A DNA stretch of 36,160 nucleotides, taken from assembly GCA_021804825.1 (NCBI GenBank), contig JAJZGX010000017.1:1-36160 (forward strand), read 5' to 3'. Below are positions 16,965 through 24,993 of the stretch, one piece after another. Source of the DNA: Pseudomonadota bacterium. Its GTDB lineage: Bacteria; Pseudomonadota; Alphaproteobacteria; Rhizobiales; Beijerinckiaceae. Positions within the stretch are counted from its first letter, which is position 1. Each line of letters opens with the position of its first letter. The notes below the pieces were generated by a model. It had not been told where the DNA came from and searched no databases. It worked only from the letters and a program-made list of their open reading frames with translations. Both the position numbers and the translations under genes were made by a program.

Positions 16965-17684
16965 ATGGCCCCTCGTATGCCGCGCAGCAGCTCGGCCAAA
17001 CCACATTCACTGGCTGCGATCAATCTTGGTCGTCGCATCGTCGCAGGCGAATGGGCGGTTGGCAGCACCATTCCCACGGAAGTAGAACTCTCGCGCGCTT
17101 TTGGCCTGTCGCGGCCATCGTTGCGCGAGGCCATCAAGGTGCTGTGCGGCAAGGGCCTGCTGACCGCCGTGCCGCGTGTGGGCACCATTGTCCGCCCGAA
17201 GCAGGACTGGAACCGGCTTGATCCGGATGTGCTGGCCTGGCAGGCGCAAGGCGGGCTCAACGAGCGTATGGTGCGGGATCTGTTTGAACTGCGCGGCATA
17301 TTCGAGCCGCCCGCTGCGGCGCTTGCGGCTTTGAAGGCCACGCCCGAAGCTCGCAGCGCGATGCTGGATGATGTGATCCTGCTCGGCAGTGCCGACAAGG
17401 CCCAGTCGATCGCCGCCGACATCAGGTTTCATCGCACGATGCTGGAGGCGACCGGCAATCAATTTCTGGCGGCGATGTTTCCGGTGATCGAAGCGTGCCT
17501 CGCCGCGAGCTTTCAGGTGTCTCGGGCAGATGTTCTGCCGCAGGAGCATCTGGTGCCGATGCATATGGCGATAGCCCGCGCTATCGCCGACACCAAGGCC
17601 GAAGCCGCGCAGCAAGCCATGCAGGCGTTGCTGTCACGCTCGCTGGCAGACGCACTGACGGCCATTCAAATCGTGCAGCCCTAG
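16965..17684 (+). CDS. FadR-subfamily GntR transcriptional regulator (FCD domain)
   Basis: DNA-binding regulator of 239 residues. The N-terminal winged helix-turn-helix reads LGRRIVAGEWAVGSTIPTE then LSRAFGLSRPSLREAIKVL and GLLTAVPRVGTIV (about residues 22-80), typical of GntR proteins. The C-terminal FCD ligand domain covers about 100-230 and shows its metal-binding pattern (DIRFH, then a His in VPMHMAIA). FCD proteins usually sense small organic acids. The start is the ATG at 16965; in-frame sequence further upstream overlaps sulP and is not needed. Tight linkage to sulP suggests it controls that transporter. Confidence 0.92.
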   Translation: MAPRMPRSSSAKPHSLAAINLGRRIVAGEWAVGSTIPTEVELSRAFGLSRPSLREAIKVLCGKGLLTAVPRVGTIVRPKQDWNRLDPDVLAWQAQGGLNERMVRDLFELRGIFEPPAAALAALKATPEARSAMLDDVILLGSADKAQSIAADIRFHRTMLEATGNQFLAAMFPVIEACLAASFQVSRADVLPQEHLVPMHMAIARAIADTKAEAAQQAMQALLSRSLADALTAIQIVQP

Positions 17685-17714
17685 AGTGGTGCTTTGTTGC
17701 TGCGCCGGACGCCT

Positions 17715-18251
17715 TCAGGGAAATTTTTCGTGGGGGAAGACACCCCAGAGGTGCGTTTGACGAATGAACCCTGCAAAGCCGGTGCCGATGATGTGACACC
17801 AGGTGCCATTGCAGCTTTTCACTTTGGCCATCACTTCGCTTTGCAGCCTTGCGACCAAAGCTGAATGCCCGCTGGCCTCGCTGTGCAGATTGAAGACGCC
17901 GCCCTTGTCGCCCGGCGCTACTAGCGCGCTGCGATCCCCCGACAGCAGCGAGTGCAGAACCCAGCCCTGCGTGCCCGATGAATCACGAATGCGATACCAG
18001 ATCTCATCCTCCGCGGTGACTTCGACCGGCAGGCCGCGACGCTGATAGACAAACAATATCTGGTGGTTACGTGATGGCCCCTGACGCAGGTTGACCTTAT
18101 CGGATTTCAGACTGACAAACCGCGGAATGGGCAGGCCGGAGGCTGTGCCGATGGTTGGCTGGGCCGCGGCATGGGTTATTCCCATGGCGGCAACGCCCGT
18201 CACCGCGAGGATGCGCCGCCAGATATCCCCTGGCCTGGCATGACATGACAT
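17715..18251 (-). CDS. Secreted protein with two bacterial SH3 domains
   Basis: A 178-residue exported protein. A signal peptide (RRILAVTGVAAMGITHAAA) is followed by FVSLKSDKVNLRQGPSRNH, the start of a bacterial SH3 domain (about residues 45-105) with the WVLHSLLSG ending. A second, more divergent SH3 repeat (about 110-178) follows. Such proteins usually bind peptidoglycan or envelope partners. The start ATG at 18251 has a GGGGGAG site (complement of 18257-18263). It is divergent from the 2-hydroxyacid dehydrogenase, a neighbourhood I recall from other Hyphomicrobiales, and convergent with the FadR-family gene. Confidence 0.85.
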   Translation of the reverse strand: MSCHARPGDIWRRILAVTGVAAMGITHAAAQPTIGTASGLPIPRFVSLKSDKVNLRQGPSRNHQILFVYQRRGLPVEVTAEDEIWYRIRDSSGTQGWVLHSLLSGDRSALVAPGDKGGVFNLHSEASGHSALVARLQSEVMAKVKSCNGTWCHIIGTGFAGFIRQTHLWGVFPHEKFP

Positions 18252-18430
18252 TTGCGCACTCCCCCTATGTAAGGTTCATCACTTGGTCGCACAGCCAGTT
18301 TGTCTTTGCCTAAACCTCTGCTAGACAGATGAACAAATCTGGCCGCGCTACTCGTGCTCGGTGGTGCCGTTTCTGCGTTAACAATTCATGAAGCCGGGTC
18401 GCGGGGCCTGCGCGAGGAGAATGCCTCACT

Positions 18431-19426
18431 ATGGTGCGCAAAAAGCCTCTGGTTGTGGTTACACGCCGCCTGCCTGCCGAGGTGGAGACGCGCATGTGCG
18501 AATTGTTTGAAACGCGCCTCAACCCGGATGATACGCCCATGTCACCTGCGGCGCTGGCGCGTGCGCTGCGCGAGGCTGATGTGCTCGTGCCCACCGTCAC
18601 CGACCGGATTGATTCGGGCCTGATCGCCCAGGCGGGCGAGAGCCTGAAGCTGATCGCCAATTTCGGCAATGGCGTTGACAATATCGATGTGGTTTCAGCG
18701 TCGAGGCGCGGCATCATCGTCACCAATACGCCCGGCGTGCTGACCGACGATACCGCCGACATGACCATGGGGCTGATCCTTTCGGTGGCGCGGCGCATTG
18801 CCGAGGGCGCACAGGTGTTGCCGGATGGCCAATGGGCTGGATGGTCGCCGACATGGATGCTCGGGCGCCGGATCACGGGGAAGCGGCTTGGTATCATCGG
18901 CATGGGCCGCATCGGCCAGGCTTTGGCGCGGCGGGCGCGGGCTTTCGGACTGTCGATCCATTATCACAATCGCCGCCGGGTCGCCCCCGCCCTCGAGGCC
19001 GCGCTGGAGGCGACTTATTGGGAATCGCTCGACCAGATGCTGGCACGCATGGACATTGTGTCGGTCAATTGCCCGCATACGCCGGCAACCTATCATTTGC
19101 TGTCTGCCCGGCGTTTGACCTATCTGCGGCCGGAAGCGATCCTGATCAACACGGCGCGCGGCGAAGTCATCGATGAGGCGGCGCTGATCCGTTTGCTGGA
19201 AGCGGGCAAATTGGCGGGCGCCGGGCTCGATGTTTTCGAGCAGGAGCCGGCCGTCGCCCCGCAATTGCTGGAAATGGCCCGTCAGGGCAAGGTAACCCTG
19301 CTGCCGCATCTGGGATCAGCTACCCATGAAGGCCGCTTCGACATGGGCGAAAAGGTCATCATCAACATCAAAACCTTCATGGACGGCCACCGCCCACCCG
19401 ACCGGGTTCTACCGAGCATGTTGTGA
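18431..19426 (+). CDS. D-isomer-specific 2-hydroxyacid dehydrogenase (glyoxylate/hydroxypyruvate reductase-like)
   Basis: Cytosolic NAD(P)H-dependent reductase of 331 residues. The nucleotide-binding motif is GIIGMGRIGQALARRARAF (about residues 153-171). The catalytic residues are in place: Arg in INTARGEVIDE, Glu in DVFEQEPAV, His in LLPHLGSAT. The Arg in GRIGQ and the NRR that follows suggest use of NADPH, as in glyoxylate/hydroxypyruvate reductases, but the substrate is not certain. Two nearby ATGs exist at 18421 and 18431; only 18431 is in frame, 11 nt after AGGAG (18415-18419). A strong terminator follows. Confidence 0.92.
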   Translation: MVRKKPLVVVTRRLPAEVETRMCELFETRLNPDDTPMSPAALARALREADVLVPTVTDRIDSGLIAQAGESLKLIANFGNGVDNIDVVSASRRGIIVTNTPGVLTDDTADMTMGLILSVARRIAEGAQVLPDGQWAGWSPTWMLGRRITGKRLGIIGMGRIGQALARRARAFGLSIHYHNRRRVAPALEAALEATYWESLDQMLARMDIVSVNCPHTPATYHLLSARRLTYLRPEAILINTARGEVIDEAALIRLLEAGKLAGAGLDVFEQEPAVAPQLLEMARQGKVTLLPHLGSATHEGRFDMGEKVIINIKTFMDGHRPPDRVLPSML

Positions 19427-19463
19427 AGCCTGGTGCGCTGCACTCGTGTGCTGACAGGCAAAA

Positions 19464-19501
19464 AAAAGACCCGGACGGCACCTGATGCCTCCGGGTCTTT
19501 T
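19464..19501. terminator. Strong bidirectional rho-independent terminator
   Basis: AAAAGACCCGGA (19464-19475) pairs over 12 bp with TCCGGGTCTTTT (19490-19501), and an inner GGCA/TGCC stem closes a CCTGA loop. Runs of A and T flank the stem on both strands. It lies between the convergent dehydrogenase and decarboxylase genes and should end transcripts from both sides. Confidence 0.92.
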
Positions 19502-19507
19502 GCTATG

Positions 19508-20638
19508 TCAGATCACATAGGATTTCAGCGGCGGAAACCCGTTGAAGCCAACGGTTGCATAGGTCGTCGTATAGGCACCGCAGCCCTCGATCAGCACCTT
19601 TGCGCCAATTTCCAGACTGACGGGCAGCATGTAGGGCTCTTTTTCATAGAGCACATCGACAGAATCGCACGAGGGGCCAGCAAGCACGCAGGGCTCCAAA
19701 GCATCATCATCAAAGGCGGTGCGGATCGGATAGCGAATCATTTCGTCCATCGTCTCGGCAAGGCCATTGAACTTGCCGATGTCGAGATAGACCCACTTGA
19801 CCTTGTCTTCGGCAGATTTCTTTGAAATCAGCACGACTTCGGCCTCGATCATCCCGGCATTACCGACCATGCCGCGGCCAGGTTCAATGATCGTCTCAGG
19901 GATGCGGTTGCCGAAATGACGGCGCAAGGCGCGGAAAATCGCCTGGCCATAGGCCTTCACCGCCGGCACATCCTTGAGGTAGCGGGTGGGAAAGCCGCCA
20001 CCAAGGTTGACCATGTTCAGCGTGATGCCGCGCTCGGCGAGATCACGGAAAATTGCGCCGCAATCTTTCAACGCGCCATCCCACATGCGCGGGTTGCGTT
20101 GCTGCGAGCCTACGTGAAACGACAGGCCATGCGCCACCAACCCCAGCCGATGGGCCAGTTCGAGGACGCCAGCCGCCATGGTGGGGGCGCAGCCAAATTT
20201 GCGCGACAAAGGCCATTCCGCCCCGGTCCCATCGGACAAAATGCGGCAGAAGACTTTGGAACCGGGCGCGGCGCGAGCGATTTTCTCGACTTCGGCCTCG
20301 CAATCCACGGCAAAAAGACGCACGCCCAGCGCAAAGGCGCGGGCAATATCCCGCTCCTTCTTGATGGTGTTGCCATAGGAAATGCGATCAGCGCTGACGC
20401 CCACCGCCAACACCTGCTCGATTTCAACAACCGAGGCTGTATCAAAGCACGAGCCGAGCCTGGCAAGAAGGTCGAGCACGCGCGCATCCGGATTCGCCTT
20501 GACGGCATAATAAACCCGGGTGTCGGGCAGCGCTTGGGCAAAGCGCGCATAATTTTCGCGCACGACATCGAGGTCGAGCACCATGCAGGGGCCATCTTCG
20601 CGTCGGTGGCGCAGGAAATCCATAATACGGTCAGTCAT
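19508..20638 (-). CDS. Type III PLP-dependent ornithine (or lysine/ornithine) decarboxylase
   Basis: Makes putrescine (or cadaverine) for polyamine supply. It has the alanine-racemase-fold, eukaryotic-type architecture common in alphaproteobacteria, with a normal length of 376 residues. The PLP lysine is in VYYAVKANPD (about residue 48). The phosphate-binding NLGGGFPTRY and EPGRGMVGNAG follow, and the catalytic Cys is in AGPSCDSVDVLYE. The C-terminal block AYTTTYATVGFNGFPPL completes the dimer interface. The start at 20638 has AGGAGG (20646-20651) 7 nt upstream. Ornithine versus lysine preference cannot be settled by eye. Over 500 nt of structured leader precede it. Confidence 0.93.
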   Translation of the reverse strand: MTDRIMDFLRHRREDGPCMVLDLDVVRENYARFAQALPDTRVYYAVKANPDARVLDLLARLGSCFDTASVVEIEQVLAVGVSADRISYGNTIKKERDIARAFALGVRLFAVDCEAEVEKIARAAPGSKVFCRILSDGTGAEWPLSRKFGCAPTMAAGVLELAHRLGLVAHGLSFHVGSQQRNPRMWDGALKDCGAIFRDLAERGITLNMVNLGGGFPTRYLKDVPAVKAYGQAIFRALRRHFGNRIPETIIEPGRGMVGNAGMIEAEVVLISKKSAEDKVKWVYLDIGKFNGLAETMDEMIRYPIRTAFDDDALEPCVLAGPSCDSVDVLYEKEPYMLPVSLEIGAKVLIEGCGAYTTTYATVGFNGFPPLKSYVI

Positions 20639-21170
20639 AACAATACCTCCTCGCGCATCGTCAAAAACGACACGCGAACCAAAGACAGAATGGCGACAAG
20701 CGTCGATGGCGTTGTGGAGACGCCACGCGCGCTCTTATGAGCCGCCAAATAGACTGGTCGCTGAACCAGTCCGGTGCTGCGCCGTGGTGAGCATCCCAAA
20801 CACGGAAACCGTGTCAGAGAGGATCAGCCATCGTTTGGTTGGGATTGGGTCCCGACCGCACGCCCGGCAAGAAAGACAAGCCTCTTCATGACGCTGACCT
20901 TTGGAGGGTCAACAGAGACGAAAAAGCCCGGTCCGTCGTTGCTTCAAGTCGCGATCCCCCTTGGGAGGGGTTCGCCGGTTAGCCTCCGGCTGCCGGTTTT
21001 TAACTGGTGCGCATCCGGCCTCTTGTCCGGAAAAACACCAACCGACACACGACCACAGGCACGTGCGAAATTGGGCAAGGCGAGAGATACGCTTTTTGCA
21101 CCACGATGCAAGTGTTTTTTTGTTAAAATTTGGTCACCAATTCGTTGCGCATTTCAGGGGGTGTTAATGG
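20639..21170 (-). promoter_or_regulatory. Long structured 5' leader of the decarboxylase gene, speF-motif candidate
   Basis: More than 500 nt without a normal gene hold many hairpins on the minus strand. Clear ones are CGCGTGTCG/CGATGCGCG directly before the Shine-Dalgarno (20652-20676), TGGCG/CGCCA (20707-20723), GACTGG/CCAGTC (20752-20771), CACGG/CCGTG with a 3-nt loop (20801-20813), GGGA/TCCC (20841-20853), TGACC/GGTCA just before the upstream ORF, CCCC/GGGG near 20955-20970, CCGG/CCGG near 21014-21030 and TTGCA/TGCAA near 21096-21111. A known comparative-genomics RNA family, the speF motif, lies before ornithine decarboxylase genes in alphaproteobacteria; position and gene match, but I could not compare the sequence itself. 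Confidence 0.6.
20824..20889 (-). CDS. Possible 21-codon leader ORF upstream of the decarboxylase
   Basis: The ATG at 20887-20889 opens a reading frame of 21 codons, MKRLVFLAGRAVGTQSQPND plus one Gly, ending TGA at 20824. AAAGG lies 8 nt upstream, in the 3' half of a small hairpin (TGACC-loop-GGTCA). It ends about 185 nt before the decarboxylase start. Its stop falls between two alternative base-paired structures. Upstream ORFs that sense ornithine or polyamines are known in other decarboxylase leaders; whether this one is translated is unproven. Confidence 0.35.
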   Translation of the reverse strand: MKRLVFLAGRAVGTQSQPNDG

Positions 21171-21486
21171 GTGCGATCCCGGCCTTTTGCCGGGCTGTCA
21201 GACGCGCGCCTGTATTTGCCGGAGGCTTGGTGATAAGGCGCACAAGCATCTGTAATTGCTATGATTTTCTGGTCGTGAGATCAACCTTGACTGGGACGAT
21301 CGCCGCTTGAGGACGCGCGCGTCTCGCTGCCACGAAATCGGTATCGTGCAAGGGGTGAAAAACTCATCGCCGGTGCGAGGGGTAATTTGACCTTGGCTGT
21401 GATAGTGGCGCGCATCGATGGCGACGGCCTGATGCTGGGCTGTGGCGCGGATTTTTTGCCTGCCCGATGCGCGGCCGCGAAGCCCG
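21171..21486. other. Gene-poor gap between the decarboxylase leader and rlmH
   Basis: No recognisable gene lies here. A perfect 6-bp hairpin CCCGGC/GCCGGG with loop CTTTT is at 21178-21194. On the minus strand a 69-codon frame starts with GTG inside the rlmH stop (21490) and ends at 21281. Its product is basic and Ser/Pro/Ala-rich and matches no family I know. The decarboxylase promoter probably lies in or near this stretch. Confidence 0.4.
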
Positions 21487-21969
21487 TCACGCTCGATGAT
21501 AAGGATGGCCGGCAAGGTGGGTCATGGCGCGGTAGATCTGCTCCAGCACCAGCACGCGCACCAGTTGATGCGGCAGAGTCATGGCGCCAAACCCGAGCCG
21601 CAGGCTGGCACGCCCCAGAAAGGCGGGATCAAGGCCATCGGCACCGCCGATGACAAAGGTCGCGCCGAGAGTGCCCGCATCACGCCAGTGCGCCAGTTTG
21701 CGCGCAAAATCGGCGCTGGAACGGCTTTCGCCGTGCTCATCGAGGCAGATCAGCACGGCGCGCTCCGGCACCAGCCGCGCAAGACTCAGCGCTTCGCTGG
21801 CTTTGCGGGCGGCAACCGCGCGCTCGCGCCCTTCAGCGCATTCGCGCAGATCCGGCCCGGAAAAGCCGAGGCCAGCTGCCAGTTGTGCGGCGCGCGTCTG
21901 GTAACGCTCCACCAAAGCGCGCTCGGGGCCAGCTTTCAGCTTGCCAACCGCCGCCAATGTCAGGCGCAT
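21487..21969 (-). CDS. rlmH: 23S rRNA (pseudouridine1915-N3)-methyltransferase RlmH
   Basis: SPOUT-class methyltransferase that modifies pseudouridine 1915 in helix 69 of 23S rRNA on assembled ribosomes. The 160-residue product matches the family in length. It shows VGKLKAGPERALVERYQTRA at the N-terminus, LICLDEHGESRSSADFA, the knotted SAM-binding FVIGGADGLD, and the C-terminal MTLPHQLVRVLVLEQIYRA ending in HPYHRA. rsfS ends 3 nt upstream, so the two are probably co-transcribed, a common pairing. Confidence 0.96.
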   Translation of the reverse strand: MRLTLAAVGKLKAGPERALVERYQTRAAQLAAGLGFSGPDLRECAEGRERAVAARKASEALSLARLVPERAVLICLDEHGESRSSADFARKLAHWRDAGTLGATFVIGGADGLDPAFLGRASLRLGFGAMTLPHQLVRVLVLEQIYRAMTHLAGHPYHRA

Positions 21970-21972
21970 GAA

Positions 21973-22353
21973 TCATTCAGCCTGCTCTTCGGCCGGACGA
22001 CTGCCGCCCCAGATTTTTTCAAGATTATAAAACAGGCGCACTTCGGGGCGAAAAATATGGACGATGACATCGCCGGCATCGATCAGCACCCAATCATTAT
22101 GCGGCATGCCTTCGCAACGCAGCGTCGCGGTTGCGCCTTTGCAGGCCTCAAGCACGCGCTCTGCTATGGCACCGACATGCACATTCGAACGCCCTGTGGC
22201 GACGATCATGCTATCGGCGAGTGTGGATTTTCCGCTCAGGTCGAGCGTGACGACATCTTCAGCTTTGGCATCATCGAGCGCCGCGGCTATCAGGCTGGCG
22301 AGAGGGCGGGCTGCTTGGCTTTTGGGCCGACGCGGTTTGCGAAGCGGGCTCAC
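21973..22353 (-). CDS. rsfS: Ribosome silencing factor RsfS
   Basis: Binds ribosomal protein uL14 and blocks subunit joining when nutrients fall. The 126-residue product has a basic N-terminal extension and then the family core: ALDDAKAEDVVTLDLSGKS, SMIVATGRSNVHVGAIAERV, and NDWVLIDAGDVIVHIF with the closing EVRLFYNLEKIWG. The start given is the GTG at 22353, which has only a weak ribosome site. A strong AGGAGG (22393-22398) sits 9 nt before an in-frame CTG at 22381-22383, which would add ten residues (beginning NIPLASEAA after the initiator). That may be the real start. It lies between nadD and rlmH. Confidence 0.93.
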   Translation of the reverse strand: MSPLRKPRRPKSQAARPLASLIAAALDDAKAEDVVTLDLSGKSTLADSMIVATGRSNVHVGAIAERVLEACKGATATLRCEGMPHNDWVLIDAGDVIVHIFRPEVRLFYNLEKIWGGSRPAEEQAE

Positions 22354-22447
22354 GGCAGCTTCGCTGGCAAGGGGAATGTTCAGTGCTTTAATCCTCCTGG
22401 AGCAATCAGGCGCAACATGCGCGCCTTGTCATGAACATGAAGGCGAA

Positions 22448-23098
22448 TCATGTCAATTTCAATGCACTTGCCGCGGCCTGGCGCAATTGAGTTGAGGACA
22501 AAGATGAGCGACGGCCGTGCAGATAGACAAAGGCCGGTGCCTTGGCCAAAGGCAGCAGCGCAGCGTCGGTTTCATCGAACTGATGGCGCGTCAGCACCTG
22601 CCCGGCTCTGGTCTGGGCCGAGCGCAGCGTTGCTCCGGGGCGGTCAATCACCGCGATCGGCATAAGCCGCGCAATGTCGCGCCAGCGCTGCCATTTGTGG
22701 AAGGTCACCAGATTGTCACCGCCCATCAGCCACACGAAATGCACACCCGCCGCCCGGCGCACCAGCCATGACAATGTCGCGTAAGTGAAGGGCGTGCCGA
22801 TTCGCACCTCGATCGCGCTGATTTTGATGCGCGGATGCTTCGCCAGCGCGCGTGCGAGCGCGACACGCGCCTGCCACGGCGGCAAGTGGTGATTGTCCTT
22901 CAGGGGATTGCCCGGCGATACCAGCCACCAGACAGCATCGAGCCCGAGGCGGCGCATCGCCGTCTCGCTGATCATGATATGGGCCTGATGGGCCGGATTG
23001 AACGAGCCCCCCAGCAAGCCGATGCGCATGGCACGCGCCATCGGTGGCAAGTGCAGGGCTGGCGCCAAGGGCTCAGGGGCGGGTCTGGCCGTTGCCAT
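22448..23098 (-). CDS. nadD: Nicotinate-nucleotide adenylyltransferase
   Basis: Adds AMP to nicotinate mononucleotide in NAD synthesis. The product (216 residues from the ATG at 23098) has the nucleotidyltransferase motifs: [33 protein letters not shown], and the C-terminal SSTQLR (the family's SSTxIR). An extension of about 20 residues precedes the conserved start [12 protein letters not shown] at 23102-23104 and ATGs at 23029 and 23041 are alternative starts; none has a clear Shine-Dalgarno. It overlaps the end of proA by 26 nt, indicating coupling within the proA-nadD-rsfS-rlmH group. Confidence 0.92.
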   Translation of the reverse strand: MATARPAPEPLAPALHLPPMARAMRIGLLGGSFNPAHQAHIMISETAMRRLGLDAVWWLVSPGNPLKDNHHLPPWQARVALARALAKHPRIKISAIEVRIGTPFTYATLSWLVRRAAGVHFVWLMGGDNLVTFHKWQRWRDIARLMPIAVIDRPGATLRSAQTRAGQVLTRHQFDETDAALLPLAKAPAFVYLHGRRSSLSSTQLRQAAASALKLT

Positions 23099-24362
23099 GA
23101 ACACGATAATTGAACGAGGTCAGTTGCTCGACTCCGACAGGACCGCGGGCGTGCATGCGGCCGGTAGCAATGCCGATCTCGGCGCCAAAGCCAAACTCGC
23201 CGCCATCGGCAAATTGTGTCGAGGCATTATGCAGCACGATAGCAGAATCCACCTCGGCGAGGAAACGCGCCGCCGCTGCTTGATCGTTGGTGACAATCGC
23301 ATCGGTATGATGCGAGCCGTAATGGTCGATATGGGCCAGCGCCGCGTCGAGGCCATCGACCAGTTTCACCGAAATGATGGCATCGAGATATTCGGTTGAC
23401 CAATCGGTCTCGGTAGCGGGCGTCACGCGCGCATCAACCTTCTGGGTCGCGGCATCACCGCGCACGGCGCAGCCCTTGTCGAGCAAGCCCTTCACCAAAG
23501 GTGCCAGCAGGTTCGAAGCATGGGCATCTACCAGCAAAGTCTCGGTGGCCCCGCAAACGCCCGTCCGGCGCAATTTGGCGTTAATGAGCAGGTCAAGCGC
23601 CATGGCGGGGTTGGCGGCGCGGTCTACATACATGTGAACTATGCCCTCGAGATGCGCGAATACGGGCACACGCGCCTCGTTTTGCACGCGCGCCACCAGG
23701 CTCTTGCCACCGCGGGGCACGACGACATCGATATTGCCGTTCAAGCCGAGGAGAATCTCGCCCACCGCGGCGCGATCCTGCGTCGGCACCAGTTGGATGG
23801 CGTCCTCAGGCAGGCCCGCTGCTTGCAAGCCAGACGCCAGACAAGCGTGAATCACCCGCGAAGACTGTGCGCTTTCCGAGCCGCCACGCAAAATTGCGGC
23901 ATTGCCGGCCTTGAGGCAGAGCGCGCCGGCATCCGCCGTGACATTGGGGCGGCTCTCGAAAATCACGCCGATCACGCCGAGCGGGGTTGCGATCCGTTCG
24001 ATCGACAGGCCATTGGGGCGCTCAAACCGCGCCAGAACCCGGCCCACGGGATCAGCAAGGGCGGCAATGTCCTCCAGCCCGCGGGCCATGGCTTCAATGC
24101 GGCCCTCATTGAGCAGCAGCCGATCCAGAAACGACCCACTCGTGCCGCGCGCCTTCGCGGCGGCGACATCCTCGGCATTCGCGGCCAGAATATCCGCGAC
24201 ACGTGCCCGCAAGCCTGCCGCTGCCGCGCGCAGAGCTGCCGATTTTTGTGCATCTGCTGCCATGGCCAGAGTTCGTGCAGCACGGCGCGCCTTGACGCCC
24301 ATCGTGCGCATGAGCGCCACCACCGGCGCCTCTGCTTCAACTCGGGCGGTGTTGATCGTCAT
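23073..24362 (-). CDS. proA: Glutamate-5-semialdehyde dehydrogenase (gamma-glutamyl phosphate reductase)
   Basis: Second step of proline synthesis: NADPH-dependent reduction of gamma-glutamyl phosphate to glutamate semialdehyde. The 429-residue product has the ALDH-like fold with [46 protein letters not shown], and the catalytic Cys in [13 protein letters not shown]. The C-terminal [20 protein letters not shown] is typical. The start is the ATG at 24362 ([13 protein letters not shown]). proB, normally just upstream, is absent; a coxG-like gene occupies that place, ending 7 nt before this start. Confidence 0.96.
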   Translation of the reverse strand: MTINTARVEAEAPVVALMRTMGVKARRAARTLAMAADAQKSAALRAAAAGLRARVADILAANAEDVAAAKARGTSGSFLDRLLLNEGRIEAMARGLEDIAALADPVGRVLARFERPNGLSIERIATPLGVIGVIFESRPNVTADAGALCLKAGNAAILRGGSESAQSSRVIHACLASGLQAAGLPEDAIQLVPTQDRAAVGEILLGLNGNIDVVVPRGGKSLVARVQNEARVPVFAHLEGIVHMYVDRAANPAMALDLLINAKLRRTGVCGATETLLVDAHASNLLAPLVKGLLDKGCAVRGDAATQKVDARVTPATETDWSTEYLDAIISVKLVDGLDAALAHIDHYGSHHTDAIVTNDQAAAARFLAEVDSAIVLHNASTQFADGGEFGFGAEIGIATGRMHARGPVGVEQLTSFNYRVHGNGQTRP

Positions 24363-24369
24363 TTCATGT

Positions 24370-24888
24370 TCATCCCATGATTTTGCCGAGCCAGCCCTTT
24401 TTGGGTGCTGACGCGGCTTCGTCGCTGGCCGTCTCATCCTTTGGGGCGGCGGGCGCAACAACGGCACTGAAAGACTCGAAAAATTCTGCGGCAAGCTTTT
24501 TGGAGGTCGAGTCGATCAGCCGCGAACCGAGTTGCGCCAGCTTGCCGCCGATTTGCGCATCAACGACATAATTCAGGATTGTCGCATCGCCATCGGCAAC
24601 CAGCGTCACCTTGGCACCGCCCTTGGCATAGCCGGCGACGCCACCTGTGCCCTCGCCATTAATCGCATAGCCATTCGGCGGATCGAGATCAGACAGGGTG
24701 ATCTTGCCCGCGAAAGAGGCCTTCACCGGGCCGATCTTGAGCGTCACCTTGGCGGTCATTTCAGTATCGGACAGTTTCTCGATGCTGTCGCAACCGGGCA
24801 CGCATTGCTTGAGAACTTCGGGATCGTTCAGCGCCGCATAGACTTTTTCGCGCGGCGCTTCGATCCGCATAGAACCATTCATGTCCAT
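24370..24888 (-). CDS. CoxG-like SRPBCC family protein (carbon monoxide dehydrogenase subunit G family)
   Basis: A 172-residue protein with the START/SRPBCC fold of Cox[28 protein letters not shown] at the start, then [15 protein letters not shown] and [21 protein letters not shown] near residue 130. A low-complexity, Ala/Lys-rich tail follows. CoxG helps recruit or mature CO dehydrogenase in carboxydotrophs, but no coxMSL genes are in view, and many CoxG-like proteins occur without them. The start at 24888 has GGAGG 9 nt upstream; the in-frame ATG at 24882 is possible. It heads a run of genes ending in rlmH. Confidence 0.88.
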   Translation of the reverse strand: MDMNGSMRIEAPREKVYAALNDPEVLKQCVPGCDSIEKLSDTEMTAKVTLKIGPVKASFAGKITLSDLDPPNGYAINGEGTGGVAGYAKGGAKVTLVADGDATILNYVVDAQIGGKLAQLGSRLIDSTSKKLAAEFFESFSAVVAPAAPKDETASDEAASAPKKGWLGKIMG

Positions 24889-24925
24889 GACGTCAAACCT
24901 CCCATTGATGCGCGCCAAAACCAGC

Positions 24926-24944
24926 GCGCCTTTTTTCAAGGCGC
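24926..24944 (-). terminator. Hairpin after the cupredoxin gene
   Basis: GCGCCTT pairs perfectly over 7 bp with AAGGCGC around a 5-nt A-rich loop. It lies 50 nt after the cupredoxin stop on the minus strand and before the coxG-like start. The T-run after the stem is short (TTTT, a few bases on), so termination is likely but not certain. Confidence 0.5.
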
Positions 24945-24993
24945 ACTGTTTCTGTTCACTACGCGAACGTCAAGCGCACATTAGGGCGCAACC

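Noticed and set aside
21198-21515. Remnant of an EnvC/M23 peptidase gene that often follows rlmH
   Set aside because: I read all three minus-strand frames and found no M23 motif or other similarity, so a pseudogene call is not supported.
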